Shown here piece by piece: positions 1-7,063 of a stretch of DNA of 17,279 nt. The notes below the pieces were generated by a model that had not been told where the DNA came from, ran no database searches, and saw only the letters and a program-made list of their open reading frames with translations. Origin of the DNA: Thermoplasmata archaeon (GTDB taxonomy: Archaea > Thermoplasmatota > Thermoplasmata > Thermoplasmatales > Thermoplasmataceae); assembly GCA_021827885.1 (NCBI GenBank), contig JAKAUD010000026.1:1-17279 (forward strand), given 5' to 3'. The position numbers and the translations under genes are program-made. The first letter of the stretch is position 1; each line of letters starts with the position of its first letter.

Positions 1-124
1 TTTTCATTTAAAGCAGAAGTTCTAAAAATCCATTATTTCTTGCTAATTCATATTGCAGATCCAATTATTTTCAAATAGGGGATTTTATCATAAATATGCC
101 TTAATATATTATATTTTAAAAGGA

Positions 125-149
125 AGAAGTGTGAAAGAAATTCACTTCT
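125..149 (-). terminator. Possible terminator hairpin of the mrp gene
   Basis: A 7-bp perfect inverted repeat (AGAAGTG at 125-131, CACTTCT at 143-149) overlaps the stop codon of the minus-strand ATPase gene. Read on the minus strand it is followed by a short T run (TCCTTTT). On the plus strand the right arm is followed by a longer T run. Archaeal termination depends mostly on T tracts, so the hairpin itself may not matter. The rest of 1-141 is AT-rich with no gene that I can support. Confidence 0.35.
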
Positions 150-984
150 TTTTTTTGTCCATAGCTTCCAGCATTCTGGTTGTAATGCCCTCGAATGCCT
201 TGGAAACAATTTCATTGGATGAAGCCGAAGGTATGCCATCATCCGCATTTGCAACAACTTCCGGAATAAGCGGGATCCTTCCCAGAAACGGGACACCATA
301 TTTCCTGGCTGCTTCTTCCCCTCCCCCTTTCTTGAATATATCCACGGTCTCCCCGCAATGGGGGCATACAAATCCGCTCATATTCTCCACAATTCCCAGT
401 ATTGGAAGGTTCATCTGGCCTGCAAAGCTGATGGCTTTTCTGGCGTCCAGAAGTGCCACATCCTGCGGCGTTACAACAATTACCACACCATCAATCTCAG
501 GAATGAGCTGTGCTACGGTTAGGCCTTCATCGCCTGTGCCAGGGGGCATGTCCAGAATTATGAAGTCCCTCTCACCCCAGGCAACATCCTCCAGGAATTG
601 CTGGATGGCCTTGTGCCTGAGAGCACCCCTCCAGATTACAGCGGTGTCTTCGCTTGGCAGCAGGAATGCCATTGAAATTACATCCACACCGTATTTGGAG
701 CTTACTGGAACAATCTGGTTGTCCTTTGCGGTAATCTCAGCATCTGATACTCCGAGCATCTTGGGATCGTCCGGCCCGTTGATATCCGCATCGATGAGGC
801 CGACCTTATACTTCCTGGCCAGAGTAACTGCAAGATTCACTGAAACAGTGGATTTGCCCACTCCTCCTTTACCGCTCATCACCATAATCGTGTGCTTGAC
901 ACCCTTGTACTTCGTGGATTTTGGCGGTGGCCCAATAATAGGCTGGGGTGGCGGCTTGTTCATCTTAATGGTTCCAGTTGGCAT
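142..984 (-). CDS. mrp: Mrp/NBP35-family iron-sulfur carrier P-loop ATPase
   Basis: A 280-residue member of the ParA/MinD-like Mrp/NBP35 (ApbC) family, cytosolic proteins that hold and transfer iron-sulfur clusters. Visible motifs are the deviant Walker A SGKGGVGKST (residues 37-46), the DADINGPD segment (about 66-72), Walker B with ILDMPPGTGD (143-152), and the CPHC pair (207-210) that ligates a bridging cluster in this family. The start has a short Pro-rich tail (residues 9-21) instead of the N-terminal four-cysteine cluster of NBP35, which fits bacterial and archaeal Mrp. Length is usual. The C-terminus is a lysine run. It is transcribed divergently from the HIT gene. Family assignment is firm; the target apo-proteins are unknown. 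Confidence 0.95.
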   Translation of the reverse strand: MPTGTIKMNKPPPQPIIGPPPKSTKYKGVKHTIMVMSGKGGVGKSTVSVNLAVTLARKYKVGLIDADINGPDDPKMLGVSDAEITAKDNQIVPVSSKYGVDVISMAFLLPSEDTAVIWRGALRHKAIQQFLEDVAWGERDFIILDMPPGTGDEGLTVAQLIPEIDGVVIVVTPQDVALLDARKAISFAGQMNLPILGIVENMSGFVCPHCGETVDIFKKGGGEEAARKYGVPFLGRIPLIPEVVANADDGIPSASSNEIVSKAFEGITTRMLEAMDKKKK

Positions 985-1139
985 TGTTCAGCATTGCTCC
1001 ACGATATTTTAGTTTGGCGACTTTTAACAGATTATTTCTGGATTGATATCAATGAGGAAATTTGACTTAAACCATACAGCGAAGGCAATGTGCATAGCTT
1101 CTGAACAACGTTTATTTCCCTTGCAACATTTATCTAAAA
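985..1139. promoter_or_regulatory. Divergent promoter region between mrp and HIT genes
   Basis: On the plus strand a TATA-like CGTTTATTT (1109-1117) sits about 25-30 bases before the ATG at 1140, the spacing of an archaeal leaderless transcript. On the minus strand AT-rich TATA-like stretches lie at about 1003-1013 and 1019-1033, upstream of the mrp start at 984. No Shine-Dalgarno precedes 1140. Assignment is by pattern and spacing only. Confidence 0.5.
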
Positions 1140-1583
1140 ATGTACTCGGAGCAATGCGTGTTCTGCCGGGATGTAATAAGAGACCGCAAGGCGTCTATTA
1201 TCTACGAAAACAGCAATGTGCTGGCATTCATGGATATTGCTCCGGTTGAACCTGGCCATGTCCTTGTTGTGCCAAAAGAACACTATGTCAACATCCTTGA
1301 TATCGACGAGTGGTCTTATCTCGAGGTCCACAGGGTAGCAAAGCAACTCTCGCCTGCAATCATAAGGGCTGTGGGCGGTGAGGCGGTAAACATTGGCCAG
1401 AACAACGGTGCCTGCGCAAACCAGCGTGTATTCCACTACCATCTCCATATCATCCCAAGATTCTGTGACAGGCGCCTGGACTGGAGCCGCCGCAATGTCA
1501 GGGATAAGGAACTGGATGAGGTCGCTGAGAAGATAAGGGCCGAGATCCAGAATCACGATGGCGAGATGCCAGAACTGAAGTAA
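1140..1583 (+). CDS. HIT-family nucleotide hydrolase/transferase
   Basis: A 147-residue histidine-triad protein. The triad H-Y-H-L-H-I-I is at residues 99-105, with H101 the expected nucleophile position that attacks the nucleotide alpha-phosphate. An N-terminal CVFC pair (residues 6-9) and a histidine in PKEHY (residue 48) match the structural zinc site of Hint-like members. HIT enzymes cleave adenosine phosphoramidates or dinucleoside polyphosphates; the substrate cannot be read from sequence. It starts leaderless at 1140 behind a TATA-like box. It is a standalone chromosomal gene divergent from mrp, with an intergenic promoter of its own before the next gene. Confidence 0.93.
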   Translation: MYSEQCVFCRDVIRDRKASIIYENSNVLAFMDIAPVEPGHVLVVPKEHYVNILDIDEWSYLEVHRVAKQLSPAIIRAVGGEAVNIGQNNGACANQRVFHYHLHIIPRFCDRRLDWSRRNVRDKELDEVAEKIRAEIQNHDGEMPELK

Positions 1584-1626
1584 CCAGTATTTATCTTACA
1601 ATCCTGCCAGCGAAATTGGCGGAAAA

Positions 1627-1638
1627 ATTTTATATTTT
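1627..1638 (+). promoter_or_regulatory. TATA-like box for the methyltransferase at 1663
   Basis: The AT-rich stretch TTTTATATTTTC lies 25-36 bases before the ATG at 1663, the position expected for a leaderless archaeal mRNA. No Shine-Dalgarno is present between it and the start. Confidence 0.5.
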
Positions 1639-1662
1639 CCTTTGAGCTAGATACCAAAAGAA

Positions 1663-2367
1663 ATGAGCTACAAACCGCACATGCCTGAAGATGACATCAA
1701 AATACGAAAGCAGTGGCATGATTCGGTATACAGGAAAATGGAGGACCAGAAAACCATCAGGAGGCAATACCTGGGAAGAAAGCTGGTAATTCCGAAAGAA
1801 GTGACTCCCACTGCATGGATGTCCAAGCTCTTGGGAAAAACGATCCTTGAAGAAGTGAAAGAGTCAGACAGAGTGCTGGACATGGGTACCGGCAGCGGGA
1901 TAAACGCAATTCTTGCCGCGTCGAAATCAAAGCAGGTACTGGCTGTGGACGTAAATCCATATTGCATTGAAACCGGAAGAAAAAATGCAGCACGCAACGG
2001 CGTTGCGTCAAGGATCGAGTTCAGGAAAAGCAATCTTTTCGACAATGTGGAGGGAAAATTCGATCTCATCATTTTCGACCCGCCTTTCAGGTGGTTTTCA
2101 CCCAGGGATATCAGGGAAGTTGCAGTTGCTGATGAGAATTTCAGGAGCATGACTGCGTTCTTTCTGGAAGCTATGGATTACCTGAAGCCAGAAGGCAGAA
2201 TATTGATGATCTACGGCGACTCAGGGGACATGAACTATTTCACGCACCTCATGGACAAGCTGAATTGCATTAAGACACTAGTGAGGTCAAGGTACATTGA
2301 GCGATACGGCAGGAAATGGGGGTACTATGTATGGAAACTTTCGCGGCCTGGCCAATCCACCTCATAA
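1663..2367 (+). CDS. Class I SAM-dependent methyltransferase with DPPF motif
   Basis: A 234-residue Rossmann-fold methyltransferase. Motif I is VLDMGTGSG (71-79), the acidic ribose-binding residue sits in VDVN (95-98), and motif IV is DPPF (139-142). A (D/N)PP(Y/F) motif marks enzymes that methylate planar nitrogen, as in HemK/PrmC glutamine methyltransferases, or bases in RNA or DNA. The N-terminal 60 residues are basic and may bind the substrate. No further subfamily can be chosen: a protein or rRNA N-methyltransferase is most likely. It begins leaderless behind a TATA-like box and precedes the MFS gene on the same strand with 84 bases between, so the two could share a transcript. Confidence 0.85.
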   Translation: MSYKPHMPEDDIKIRKQWHDSVYRKMEDQKTIRRQYLGRKLVIPKEVTPTAWMSKLLGKTILEEVKESDRVLDMGTGSGINAILAASKSKQVLAVDVNPYCIETGRKNAARNGVASRIEFRKSNLFDNVEGKFDLIIFDPPFRWFSPRDIREVAVADENFRSMTAFFLEAMDYLKPEGRILMIYGDSGDMNYFTHLMDKLNCIKTLVRSRYIERYGRKWGYYVWKLSRPGQSTS

Positions 2368-2451
2368 GGCATACAGCATCCATTTTCAGTTAAATGAAGC
2401 AAGACTTCTGAAAACAGAAATACAGCCACAGGATACACCATCAATTTTAAG

Positions 2452-3708
2452 ATGGAATACCGCTATAATTTCAAGAATCTCGACCCCAGGCTCAAGATAC
2501 TGAGCGTAGTAAGGTTTGTCAGGGCTTTTGGAAGGGGTTCAACATTCGTATTCCTCCCGCTGGTATTCATCAGCGTTTACAATCTTAGCTTCATTATTAC
2601 GGGCCTTCTCCTTGGCTTTGCGACACTTCTAATGGCCGGAATCCAGTTTCTTGCGGGAAGGTGGACAGACAGGGTTGGCAGAAGAAGCATCCTTGTCTAC
2701 TCACAGATTCCGGGAGTGATATCATATCTTGCAGTCTATTATTCTGTTGCCGTTCCTCATTTCCTGTACCTTGCGATAGGTGCATGGTACAGCACCATCG
2801 TCATAAATGCCGTACAGTATCCTGCAGTCCAGGCCGCGGTTGCCGATATAACCTCCGTGAGTGACCGGCTCTCAGGATTTACCCTCATCAGGGTAATGGC
2901 GAACCTCGGAATAGCTGTTGGCCCTCTGGTGGGTGCATATCTTGCGGGTTACGGCTTGCAGTATATCTTCCTGATTGCAAGTGCTGCAACAGCTGCCGAA
3001 GTGGTTATGCTGTACCTTTTCATGGGCGAAACATACACCCCAACAGGCATGCTCGAGAAAAAGCCACGCATACTCAGGGACACTGTGAAGAATGACAGGT
3101 TCTTCCTGCTGTTCATAATGATCGGTATACTCCTTGCATTCTTTTCAAGGCAGAGGGGCACATCCCTGACTGTCTACACAGTGGTCCTGTCAAACCTGCC
3201 ATTCATGGATCTCGGCGCAATCTGGGCCCTGAACGGCATTCTAGTTGTAATACTCCAGCTCCCGCTTCTAAGGATCATGACAGCCAATGGAAACTCAATG
3301 ATGTGGCGGGGAGTTGGAGTATTGTTTTACGCCGCTTCCTTCGTGGTTCTCTCCGCTGTTCCCACACTGGGAATCCTGCTGCTCTCAATGACCATATCCA
3401 CCGTGGGTGAGGATTTCGTCTCCCCAACGACCCAGGCCATTGTTACAACCATTGCACCTGCCTACCTTAAAGGATCATACATAGGGGTCTATAACCTCAT
3501 AATTGCAAGCGGTTCATTTGCGGGCTCCCTGGTCGGGCTTTGGCTCCTTTACGTTTTCAGAAACTTCAGCTCCACATACTGGGACTATATCGCCATTGGC
3601 TCCCTGGTTGTTGCATTCATGTACGTAGCCATTTCAAAGCCATTCAGCAGAAGGATGAGCGAAGTGGATACAACCGAGGTAAGGATTTCAGAGGGCTTTA
3701 AAAGTTAA
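2452..3708 (+). CDS. Major facilitator superfamily transporter
   Basis: A 418-residue polytopic membrane protein with about twelve hydrophobic segments. The MFS signature motif A lies in the first cytoplasmic loop between helices 2 and 3, around G69 to R78 with D73 and the R-V-G-R-R run. The mid-protein cytoplasmic loop (about residues 190-225) is charged, as expected between the two six-helix halves. The family moves small solutes or drugs by proton-coupled exchange or symport; the substrate cannot be inferred. The ATG at 2452 follows an AT-rich stretch and has no clear Shine-Dalgarno. It may be co-transcribed with the upstream methyltransferase. From its end to 3878 (170 bases) I see short GC-rich palindromic runs around 3755-3775 but no gene. 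Confidence 0.92.
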   Translation: MEYRYNFKNLDPRLKILSVVRFVRAFGRGSTFVFLPLVFISVYNLSFIITGLLLGFATLLMAGIQFLAGRWTDRVGRRSILVYSQIPGVISYLAVYYSVAVPHFLYLAIGAWYSTIVINAVQYPAVQAAVADITSVSDRLSGFTLIRVMANLGIAVGPLVGAYLAGYGLQYIFLIASAATAAEVVMLYLFMGETYTPTGMLEKKPRILRDTVKNDRFFLLFIMIGILLAFFSRQRGTSLTVYTVVLSNLPFMDLGAIWALNGILVVILQLPLLRIMTANGNSMMWRGVGVLFYAASFVVLSAVPTLGILLLSMTISTVGEDFVSPTTQAIVTTIAPAYLKGSYIGVYNLIIASGSFAGSLVGLWLLYVFRNFSSTYWDYIAIGSLVVAFMYVAISKPFSRRMSEVDTTEVRISEGFKS

Positions 3709-3878
3709 TGGAAAATATTGATTGAAGATATGAAATGATCGCATATGTGAAGATAGGGGCTCCCCTCCGGAGAAACCAGCAGGCCCGGCAAAGCAGATTC
3801 CTCCTTAACCAGGGAATCCAGTTTGGAGGTTAACCGGATCGTTCTAGGAACTGGTTTCATTCTTCATTTTTATTGTTT

Positions 3879-4457
3879 TCATTTCTTCTGCATCACAAAA
3901 ATCCGGTATGCCCACTTTCCGGAACCATCAGTTGCCTTCTCATCAACCTTACTGTATCTGCCATTTAAGTATTCCAAATCCACCTTCAATGACGGGAAGA
4001 GGTCGCCAAGGATGAAATATCCTCCATCCTTGAGTGCATTGAACACATTATCATAGGCAATAAATCTCTTCTTGCCTAAGTTGTGGAAAACAAGGCTGGA
4101 GATACCAAGGTCGTACATGCCATTTGTTCCGAGGGGTTTTCTCAGGTCATGCTCCATCAGTTGAACCCTCGCCTCTAGATTCAGGGCTTTCATATTTGCA
4201 TTGGCCTTCTCAAGAGAGGCATCAGAAAGGCTTCCATGGCCAAAAACATCCACTCCCGTGATCCTGGAGTTTGGGAAGCTCCTGGCTGCAACACTTGCAA
4301 GGAAACCCAGGCCACATCCGGCATCCAGTATCCTGATTTCTGATTCAGGGGAATAAACGGAGGTAAACAATTCCGAGAATGCAGTTTCCACTCTGTTCCT
4401 CAAATTGCTTGATTCTTCCGGGGTGGAGTGATGGTAGGTGCCAAAGTCAATCTCCAT
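3879..4457 (-). CDS. Class I SAM-dependent methyltransferase
   Basis: A 192-residue methyltransferase on the minus strand. Motif I ILDAGCGLG spans residues 43-51, the acidic residue ending beta-2 is in TGVD (D70), and a later MEHDL (101-105) fits the adenine-contacting acidic position. There is no (D/N)PP(Y/F) motif, so it is more like small-molecule or generic methyltransferases (Methyltransf_25/31 type) than HemK. The gene faces the MFS gene convergently and has its own promoter at 4478-4493. It appears to be the last chromosomal gene before the integrated element, as later plus-strand genes look plasmid- or virus-like. Substrate unknown. Confidence 0.88.
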   Translation of the reverse strand: MEIDFGTYHHSTPEESSNLRNRVETAFSELFTSVYSPESEIRILDAGCGLGFLASVAARSFPNSRITGVDVFGHGSLSDASLEKANANMKALNLEARVQLMEHDLRKPLGTNGMYDLGISSLVFHNLGKKRFIAYDNVFNALKDGGYFILGDLFPSLKVDLEYLNGRYSKVDEKATDGSGKWAYRIFVMQKK

Positions 4458-4477
4458 GATGGCTCTAATGAAATTTT

Positions 4478-4493
4478 GGCTATTTATTGATTC
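4478..4493 (-). promoter_or_regulatory. TATA-like box for the minus-strand methyltransferase
   Basis: Read on the minus strand, TCAATAAATAGCC lies about 21-36 bases before the ATG at 4457 with no Shine-Dalgarno between, matching a leaderless archaeal promoter. It places the left limit of the integrated element to the right of about 4495, since this promoter should belong to the host gene. Confidence 0.5.
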
Positions 4494-4560
4494 GGGACTG
4501 CATCCTGGATTCTACGGAATGTGACCTCTTGGGTACGGGCTTATCCCAGGGGGTTTATCC

Positions 4561-4716
4561 ATGCCTCAGGTTCTAGATCCAGGGCCCCAAATAAAAACCA
4601 CTCTTCAAAAACTCGGATTGCCGATTTCAACCATTGAAGAGCTTCTGGAGGAGCATCAAAAGGAATTTTTAGTCGAAGCCCAGACACTTGGAGATATCCT
4701 GGAGGTCCTTGAATGA
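4561..4716 (+). CDS. Small acidic protein, unknown function
   Basis: A 51-residue open frame beginning MPQVLDPGPQ and ending in an acidic, leucine-rich helix-like tail (IEELLEEHQ, then GDILEVLE). I do not recognise it. A G-rich CAGGGGG run lies about 6-12 bases before the ATG and could serve as a ribosome site. Its TGA overlaps the ATG of the next gene as ATGA (4713-4716), typical of translationally coupled genes, and this is the main reason to believe it. It may be the first gene at the left end of the element. Confidence 0.5.
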   Translation: MPQVLDPGPQIKTTLQKLGLPISTIEELLEEHQKEFLVEAQTLGDILEVLE

Positions 4717-5042
4717 TCTCCCTTTCAGATAACCGGATTCAACAGGAGATCACCGGTGTCATCCTCGTTGGAAGAATATACTCAATCAGAGCTAACAACC
4801 CAGAGATCCTTGCATTAGTCGATTATGATCTTCCTGAAGCTGAAAAGCAATTATCAATTTGGCAGTTAAGGCATCAGGACGATTGTGACATTGAAAGCAA
4901 GAATCCCTTGTGTCTTAACATCAGGCCAACATTTTTCCCAGATCCTGAGCAGAGGATACAGAGAGAAAAGTACGTTCAAAGGAAGCGCCTGAAGAATTTC
5001 GATCCTTCAGGAAATCAGATAAACAGGAGGTTTAGGCATTGA
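4713..5042 (+). CDS. Hypothetical protein of the element, basic C-terminus
   Basis: A 109-residue protein that I do not recognise. The first half has a hydrophobic stretch (TGVILVGRIYSI) followed by an acidic DYDLPEAEK region. The last 35 residues are strongly basic (REKYVQRKRLKNF, NRRFRH), suggesting nucleic-acid contact. The start overlaps the stop of the 51-residue upstream gene. It ends directly at the AT-rich repeat block that precedes the ribbon-helix-helix gene, so these two genes may belong to a replication or copy-control region. That role is inference from position only. Confidence 0.6.
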   Translation: MISLSDNRIQQEITGVILVGRIYSIRANNPEILALVDYDLPEAEKQLSIWQLRHQDDCDIESKNPLCLNIRPTFFPDPEQRIQREKYVQRKRLKNFDPSGNQINRRFRH

Positions 5043-5065
5043 TTTCCCATGCTTCTAACTTACAC

Positions 5066-5154
5066 GAATTTAATACACACATAATTCCCCAATATTCAAA
5101 TTATCCACAGAACAAGTCAGATATTCTTCCGTCGAATTCTATACACACTAAATT
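5066..5154 (+). repeat. Two 21-base near-direct repeats (iteron-like)
   Basis: Copies at 5066-5086 and 5134-5154, 68 bases apart. Each starts GAATT, has two variable bases, the identical core ATACACAC (5073-5080 and 5141-5148) and ends in AATT; 17 of 21 positions match. The spacing is about six and a half helical turns. They could be iterons for an initiator or operator sites for the protein at 5299. Confidence 0.45.
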
Positions 5155-5201
5155 GCAAATGGAGCAGAGTCAGAAATTCAGTATTACAGCACTCTTTGTG
5201 C

Positions 5202-5234
5202 AATTAAATATGTACGTATTGTACGTATTTAATT
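5202..5234. promoter_or_regulatory. 33-bp palindrome, candidate operator of the RHH protein
   Basis: Perfect 9-bp arms AATTAAATA (5202-5210) and TATTTAATT (5226-5234) enclose two tandem copies of TGTACGTAT (5211-5219, 5220-5228), giving two GTAC palindromes placed symmetrically. It ends 64 bases before the start of a ribbon-helix-helix protein. Such proteins bind paired short inverted sites as dimers of dimers and commonly repress their own gene, so autoregulation is the natural reading. The AT-rich arms may also contain the promoter. Confidence 0.6.
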
Positions 5235-5298
5235 ATCTATTATCTTTTCTTTATTCTCTTCTCTCTAGTCCTGGAAGTGAAAGGAGGGTCTCCCTGAG

Positions 5299-6123
5299 AT
5301 GAGCAAGAAGAATTCAAAACCAGGAAGACCCACGGAAGGACTCAGGAGAAAAGGAAGGACTAACATAACTCTTGATCCAGAGGTTGAAGATTTCATTGAT
5401 GAACTGGGATCGCATTTCAATGTCTCTGGATATTGCAACAGGGCTCTATGGGCATTGAAAAGCCAGACATCGGATGAAGCCAGGTTGCATCAGCTGGATA
5501 GAGATATATTTGACACAAGGCAAAAGCTCGCGATATTGGAAAGCGAATGGAAATCTGTAAAAGCGAGAGTTGAGGACAAGGCCAGAATCAGATTAGACAT
5601 CAACTTGGAAACTGACTGCCATGCCTGGTATTTGCGGTCATTGGTACAGTCAGGTATTTTCAGGGTGATGAAGAGAGGATCTATCGACCCTGTTCCTGTA
5701 GTCAGACAGCTTATCGCTGAGAAGAAAATTCACGCGTTTGAAGTGGAAGAGACACCTGAAGGACTGAGATTTACAGATAAAGCCACAAACAGGACTTTAA
5801 GGATGTTCTCAAAGCATCTTGGCAAGGACAATATATTAGTGCCAAGCGAACCTGAAACATGGGTTGTGCCATACGAAAGCGAATTGACGGACAAGTATTT
5901 TCTGAGAATCGATTATAAGCAGTTCCGTCAGGAATTCCTGACCAATCAGAACATATCTGAGGCTCCAACTGAATTCTTCAAGCAGTTTGCACCAAGGATC
6001 CTTACGGAGAGCGTAAAGCGTGAAACAAAGCAGAAGATGATGCCGTTCTACCAGAACCCGCCTGAAATATCAGTAGACGAGGCTAAAAAGCGAGTTGAGG
6101 GGCCATACAGGGGTGGAAACTGA
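5299..6123 (+). CDS. Ribbon-helix-helix DNA-binding protein with long C-terminal region
   Basis: A 274-residue protein. Residues about 19-52 fit a ribbon-helix-helix fold: a basic lead (GLRRKGR), the strand TNITLDP, helix EVEDFIDEL, turn, and helix VSGYCNRALWAL. Residues about 58-100 are charged and heptad-like and may form a coiled coil. The remaining 170 residues have mixed character and no family that I recognise. The start is fixed by a strong GGAGG Shine-Dalgarno. The palindrome at 5202-5234 just upstream is the likely operator. It is much longer than CopG or Arc, so it is probably a plasmid regulator or partition/replication accessory with an extra domain. The next gene starts within a few bases of its stop. 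Confidence 0.75.
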   Translation: MSKKNSKPGRPTEGLRRKGRTNITLDPEVEDFIDELGSHFNVSGYCNRALWALKSQTSDEARLHQLDRDIFDTRQKLAILESEWKSVKARVEDKARIRLDINLETDCHAWYLRSLVQSGIFRVMKRGSIDPVPVVRQLIAEKKIHAFEVEETPEGLRFTDKATNRTLRMFSKHLGKDNILVPSEPETWVVPYESELTDKYFLRIDYKQFRQEFLTNQNISEAPTEFFKQFAPRILTESVKRETKQKMMPFYQNPPEISVDEAKKRVEGPYRGGN

Positions 6124-6127
6124 CGTG

Positions 6128-6418
6128 ATGTCGCTCTTTTCATTTTCCGACAATTGGATGGAATTGTCCATGCGATATCCCATAGAATTCATTGAGGAAG
6201 TTGAAAGAAGATATGCACTGGACCACGACTGGAAGGTCTTTATCAGGATAACCAAGGAAGGCCATAGGGCGGATAAGTCATTTGAAAGAAAAGGAAGCAC
6301 CATAAAACCAGGCGAATGGATTGTAAGGCCATATTCAAGGTACAGAATCGAACTGATATTAAAGGCAATAAAGAAGGGCGGGTTAGTAGAAAGGGGTGAT
6401 TTTACAAATGGCAGATGA
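6128..6418 (+). CDS. Hypothetical protein, 96 residues
   Basis: An unrecognised small protein. I start it at the ATG at 6128, directly after the upstream stop (6121-6123), because a GGGGTGG run (about 6111-6117) gives it a ribosome site; GTG at 6125 or an upstream TTG at 6095 are alternatives. It is rich in aromatic and basic residues (WKVFIRITKEGHR, RPYSRYRIE) and ends in a helical KAIKKGGLVERGDF segment. The tight spacing puts it in the operon of the ribbon-helix-helix gene. Its 3' end holds the Shine-Dalgarno and the ATG (6408) of the next gene. Confidence 0.65.
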   Translation: MSLFSFSDNWMELSMRYPIEFIEEVERRYALDHDWKVFIRITKEGHRADKSFERKGSTIKPGEWIVRPYSRYRIELILKAIKKGGLVERGDFTNGR

Positions 6419-6446
6419 GTAAAAGTCCGACAGACTGGGTAAGAAA

Positions 6447-6644
6447 ATGGAAGAAATCAAGGAGGAGCTAAGGGCAAAGGCGCTAAAAGTGGCATACGAA
6501 ATTGCTGCAGATGTTGAGAAATTCACAAAAACAAAGCTCTCCTTCGATCAGTTTGACGTCATATTTGCAAAAATGAAGGACCTTGCAAACGATGGCTACG
6601 CTTCGGCTATTAAACTGATATTTTACGCAGGGAATGAACTCTAA
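6447..6644 (+). CDS. Small helical protein whose true start (6408) is cut by a stop
   Basis: The intact part encodes 65 residues, mostly helical and charged (MEEIKEELRAKALKV, then YEIAADVEKF). The ATG at 6447 has no ribosome site. An in-frame ATG at 6408 has an excellent one (GGGGTGAT, 6393-6400), but its frame reads M-A-D-E and then TAA (6420-6422) before K-S-D-R-L-G-K-K and the 65-residue body. The simplest explanation is a nonsense change at codon 5 (for example CAA or GAA to TAA) in a 78-residue gene, leaving weak reinitiation at 6447 or no product. Function is unknown. It lies in the operon of small genes after the ribbon-helix-helix protein. Confidence 0.6.
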   Translation: MEEIKEELRAKALKVAYEIAADVEKFTKTKLSFDQFDVIFAKMKDLANDGYASAIKLIFYAGNEL

Positions 6645-6652
6645 CGGACGCC

Positions 6653-6802
6653 ATTGTAATATACGATAAATCTGGTTTGAAAATCACAATTACCGGTTCA
6701 TTAAGTGAAGAAGAGCTATCAATTATAAAATATGAGATTAATTCGACATTGTCAGGAATACTCAAGTTCCGTAAGTTAGGAGTCGTGGTACCATCGAAAT
6801 GA
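6653..6802 (+). CDS. Unlisted small gene with a probable frameshift at its start
   Basis: An open frame of 49 codons (I-V-I-Y-D-K-S-G-L-K-I-T-I-T-G onward, ending VVVPSK) fills the gap between two genes. Its stop overlaps the next start as ATGA (6799-6802), which supports translation. It has no ATG in frame. An ATG at 6634, overlapping the end of the upstream gene, is one frame off. Removing one A at 6643-6644 would join it as M-N-S-T-D-A-I-V-I-Y, giving 55 residues. So either an ATT (6653) or other rare start is used, or a one-base insertion has broken it. The product resembles no family I know. Confidence 0.5.
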   Translation: MVIYDKSGLKITITGSLSEEELSIIKYEINSTLSGILKFRKLGVVVPSK

Positions 6803-7026
6803 AGATAGAATTTATTCAGGAAGAACTAGAGAACGAGGTTTTGAATTACTTAACTAAGTATCCAAACTTCTCCTTCTCTTGCTACAGACTTTCTCTAAAG
6901 CTTGGGATCAGTTCCGCAAAACTATTGAAAATTTTACTCAGACTTTATCGAAATGACCTTCTTGAAAGATATTGTAAGAATAGAAATCACTGTCTGAAAT
7001 GTCGATATAGGATAAAGCGGGTTTAA
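6799..7026 (+). CDS. Small winged-helix-like DNA-binding protein
   Basis: A 75-residue protein. Residues about 8-60 fit a helix-turn-helix or winged-helix pattern: ENEVLNYLTKYPNF, then the helix pair SCYRLSLKLGISSAKLLKILLRLYRNDLLERY, the layout of small archaeal repressors. The tail is basic with cysteines (C-x6-C-x2-C near residues 59-69) that could bind zinc with C28 or a partner. It is coupled to the upstream small gene by an ATGA overlap. It is the last plus-strand gene before the minus-strand cargo gene, and the two converge over 37 bases. A transcriptional regulator of the element is the likely role. Confidence 0.6.
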   Translation: MKIEFIQEELENEVLNYLTKYPNFSFSCYRLSLKLGISSAKLLKILLRLYRNDLLERYCKNRNHCLKCRYRIKRV

Positions 7027-7063
7027 TCTTATGCCCTAATGGGGTAGAGGAGTATAGGCCTCA

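Larger units (their letters stand above)
5043..5298. other. AT-rich non-coding block, possible origin or control region
   Basis: This 256-base stretch lies between two plus-strand genes and carries two 21-base near-direct repeats, a 33-bp palindrome and a strong Shine-Dalgarno (AGGAGGG, about 5282-5288) for the gene at 5299. An open frame runs through it (5039-5302), but its residue composition is that of AT-rich non-coding DNA. Repeats next to a DNA-binding protein gene are usual for plasmid origins or autoregulated promoters; which applies here cannot be decided. Confidence 0.5.

Noticed and set aside
53..1012. A 319-codon plus-strand frame opposite the mrp gene
   Set aside because: It is the antisense shadow of the well-supported Mrp ATPase.
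4565..4585. GGTTCTAGATCC at the left edge, similar to a tRNA box B
   Set aside because: It is one base too long, lacks the purine after TTC and has no matching cloverleaf.
5101..5109. TTATCCACA, identical to the bacterial DnaA box
   Set aside because: Archaea have no DnaA and only one copy is present, so it is most likely chance.
5039..5302. An 87-codon open frame (TTG start) overlapping the stop of one gene and the start of the next
   Set aside because: Its composition is that of AT-rich non-coding DNA, it runs straight through the direct repeats and the palindrome, and the gene at 5299 already has its own strong ribosome site.
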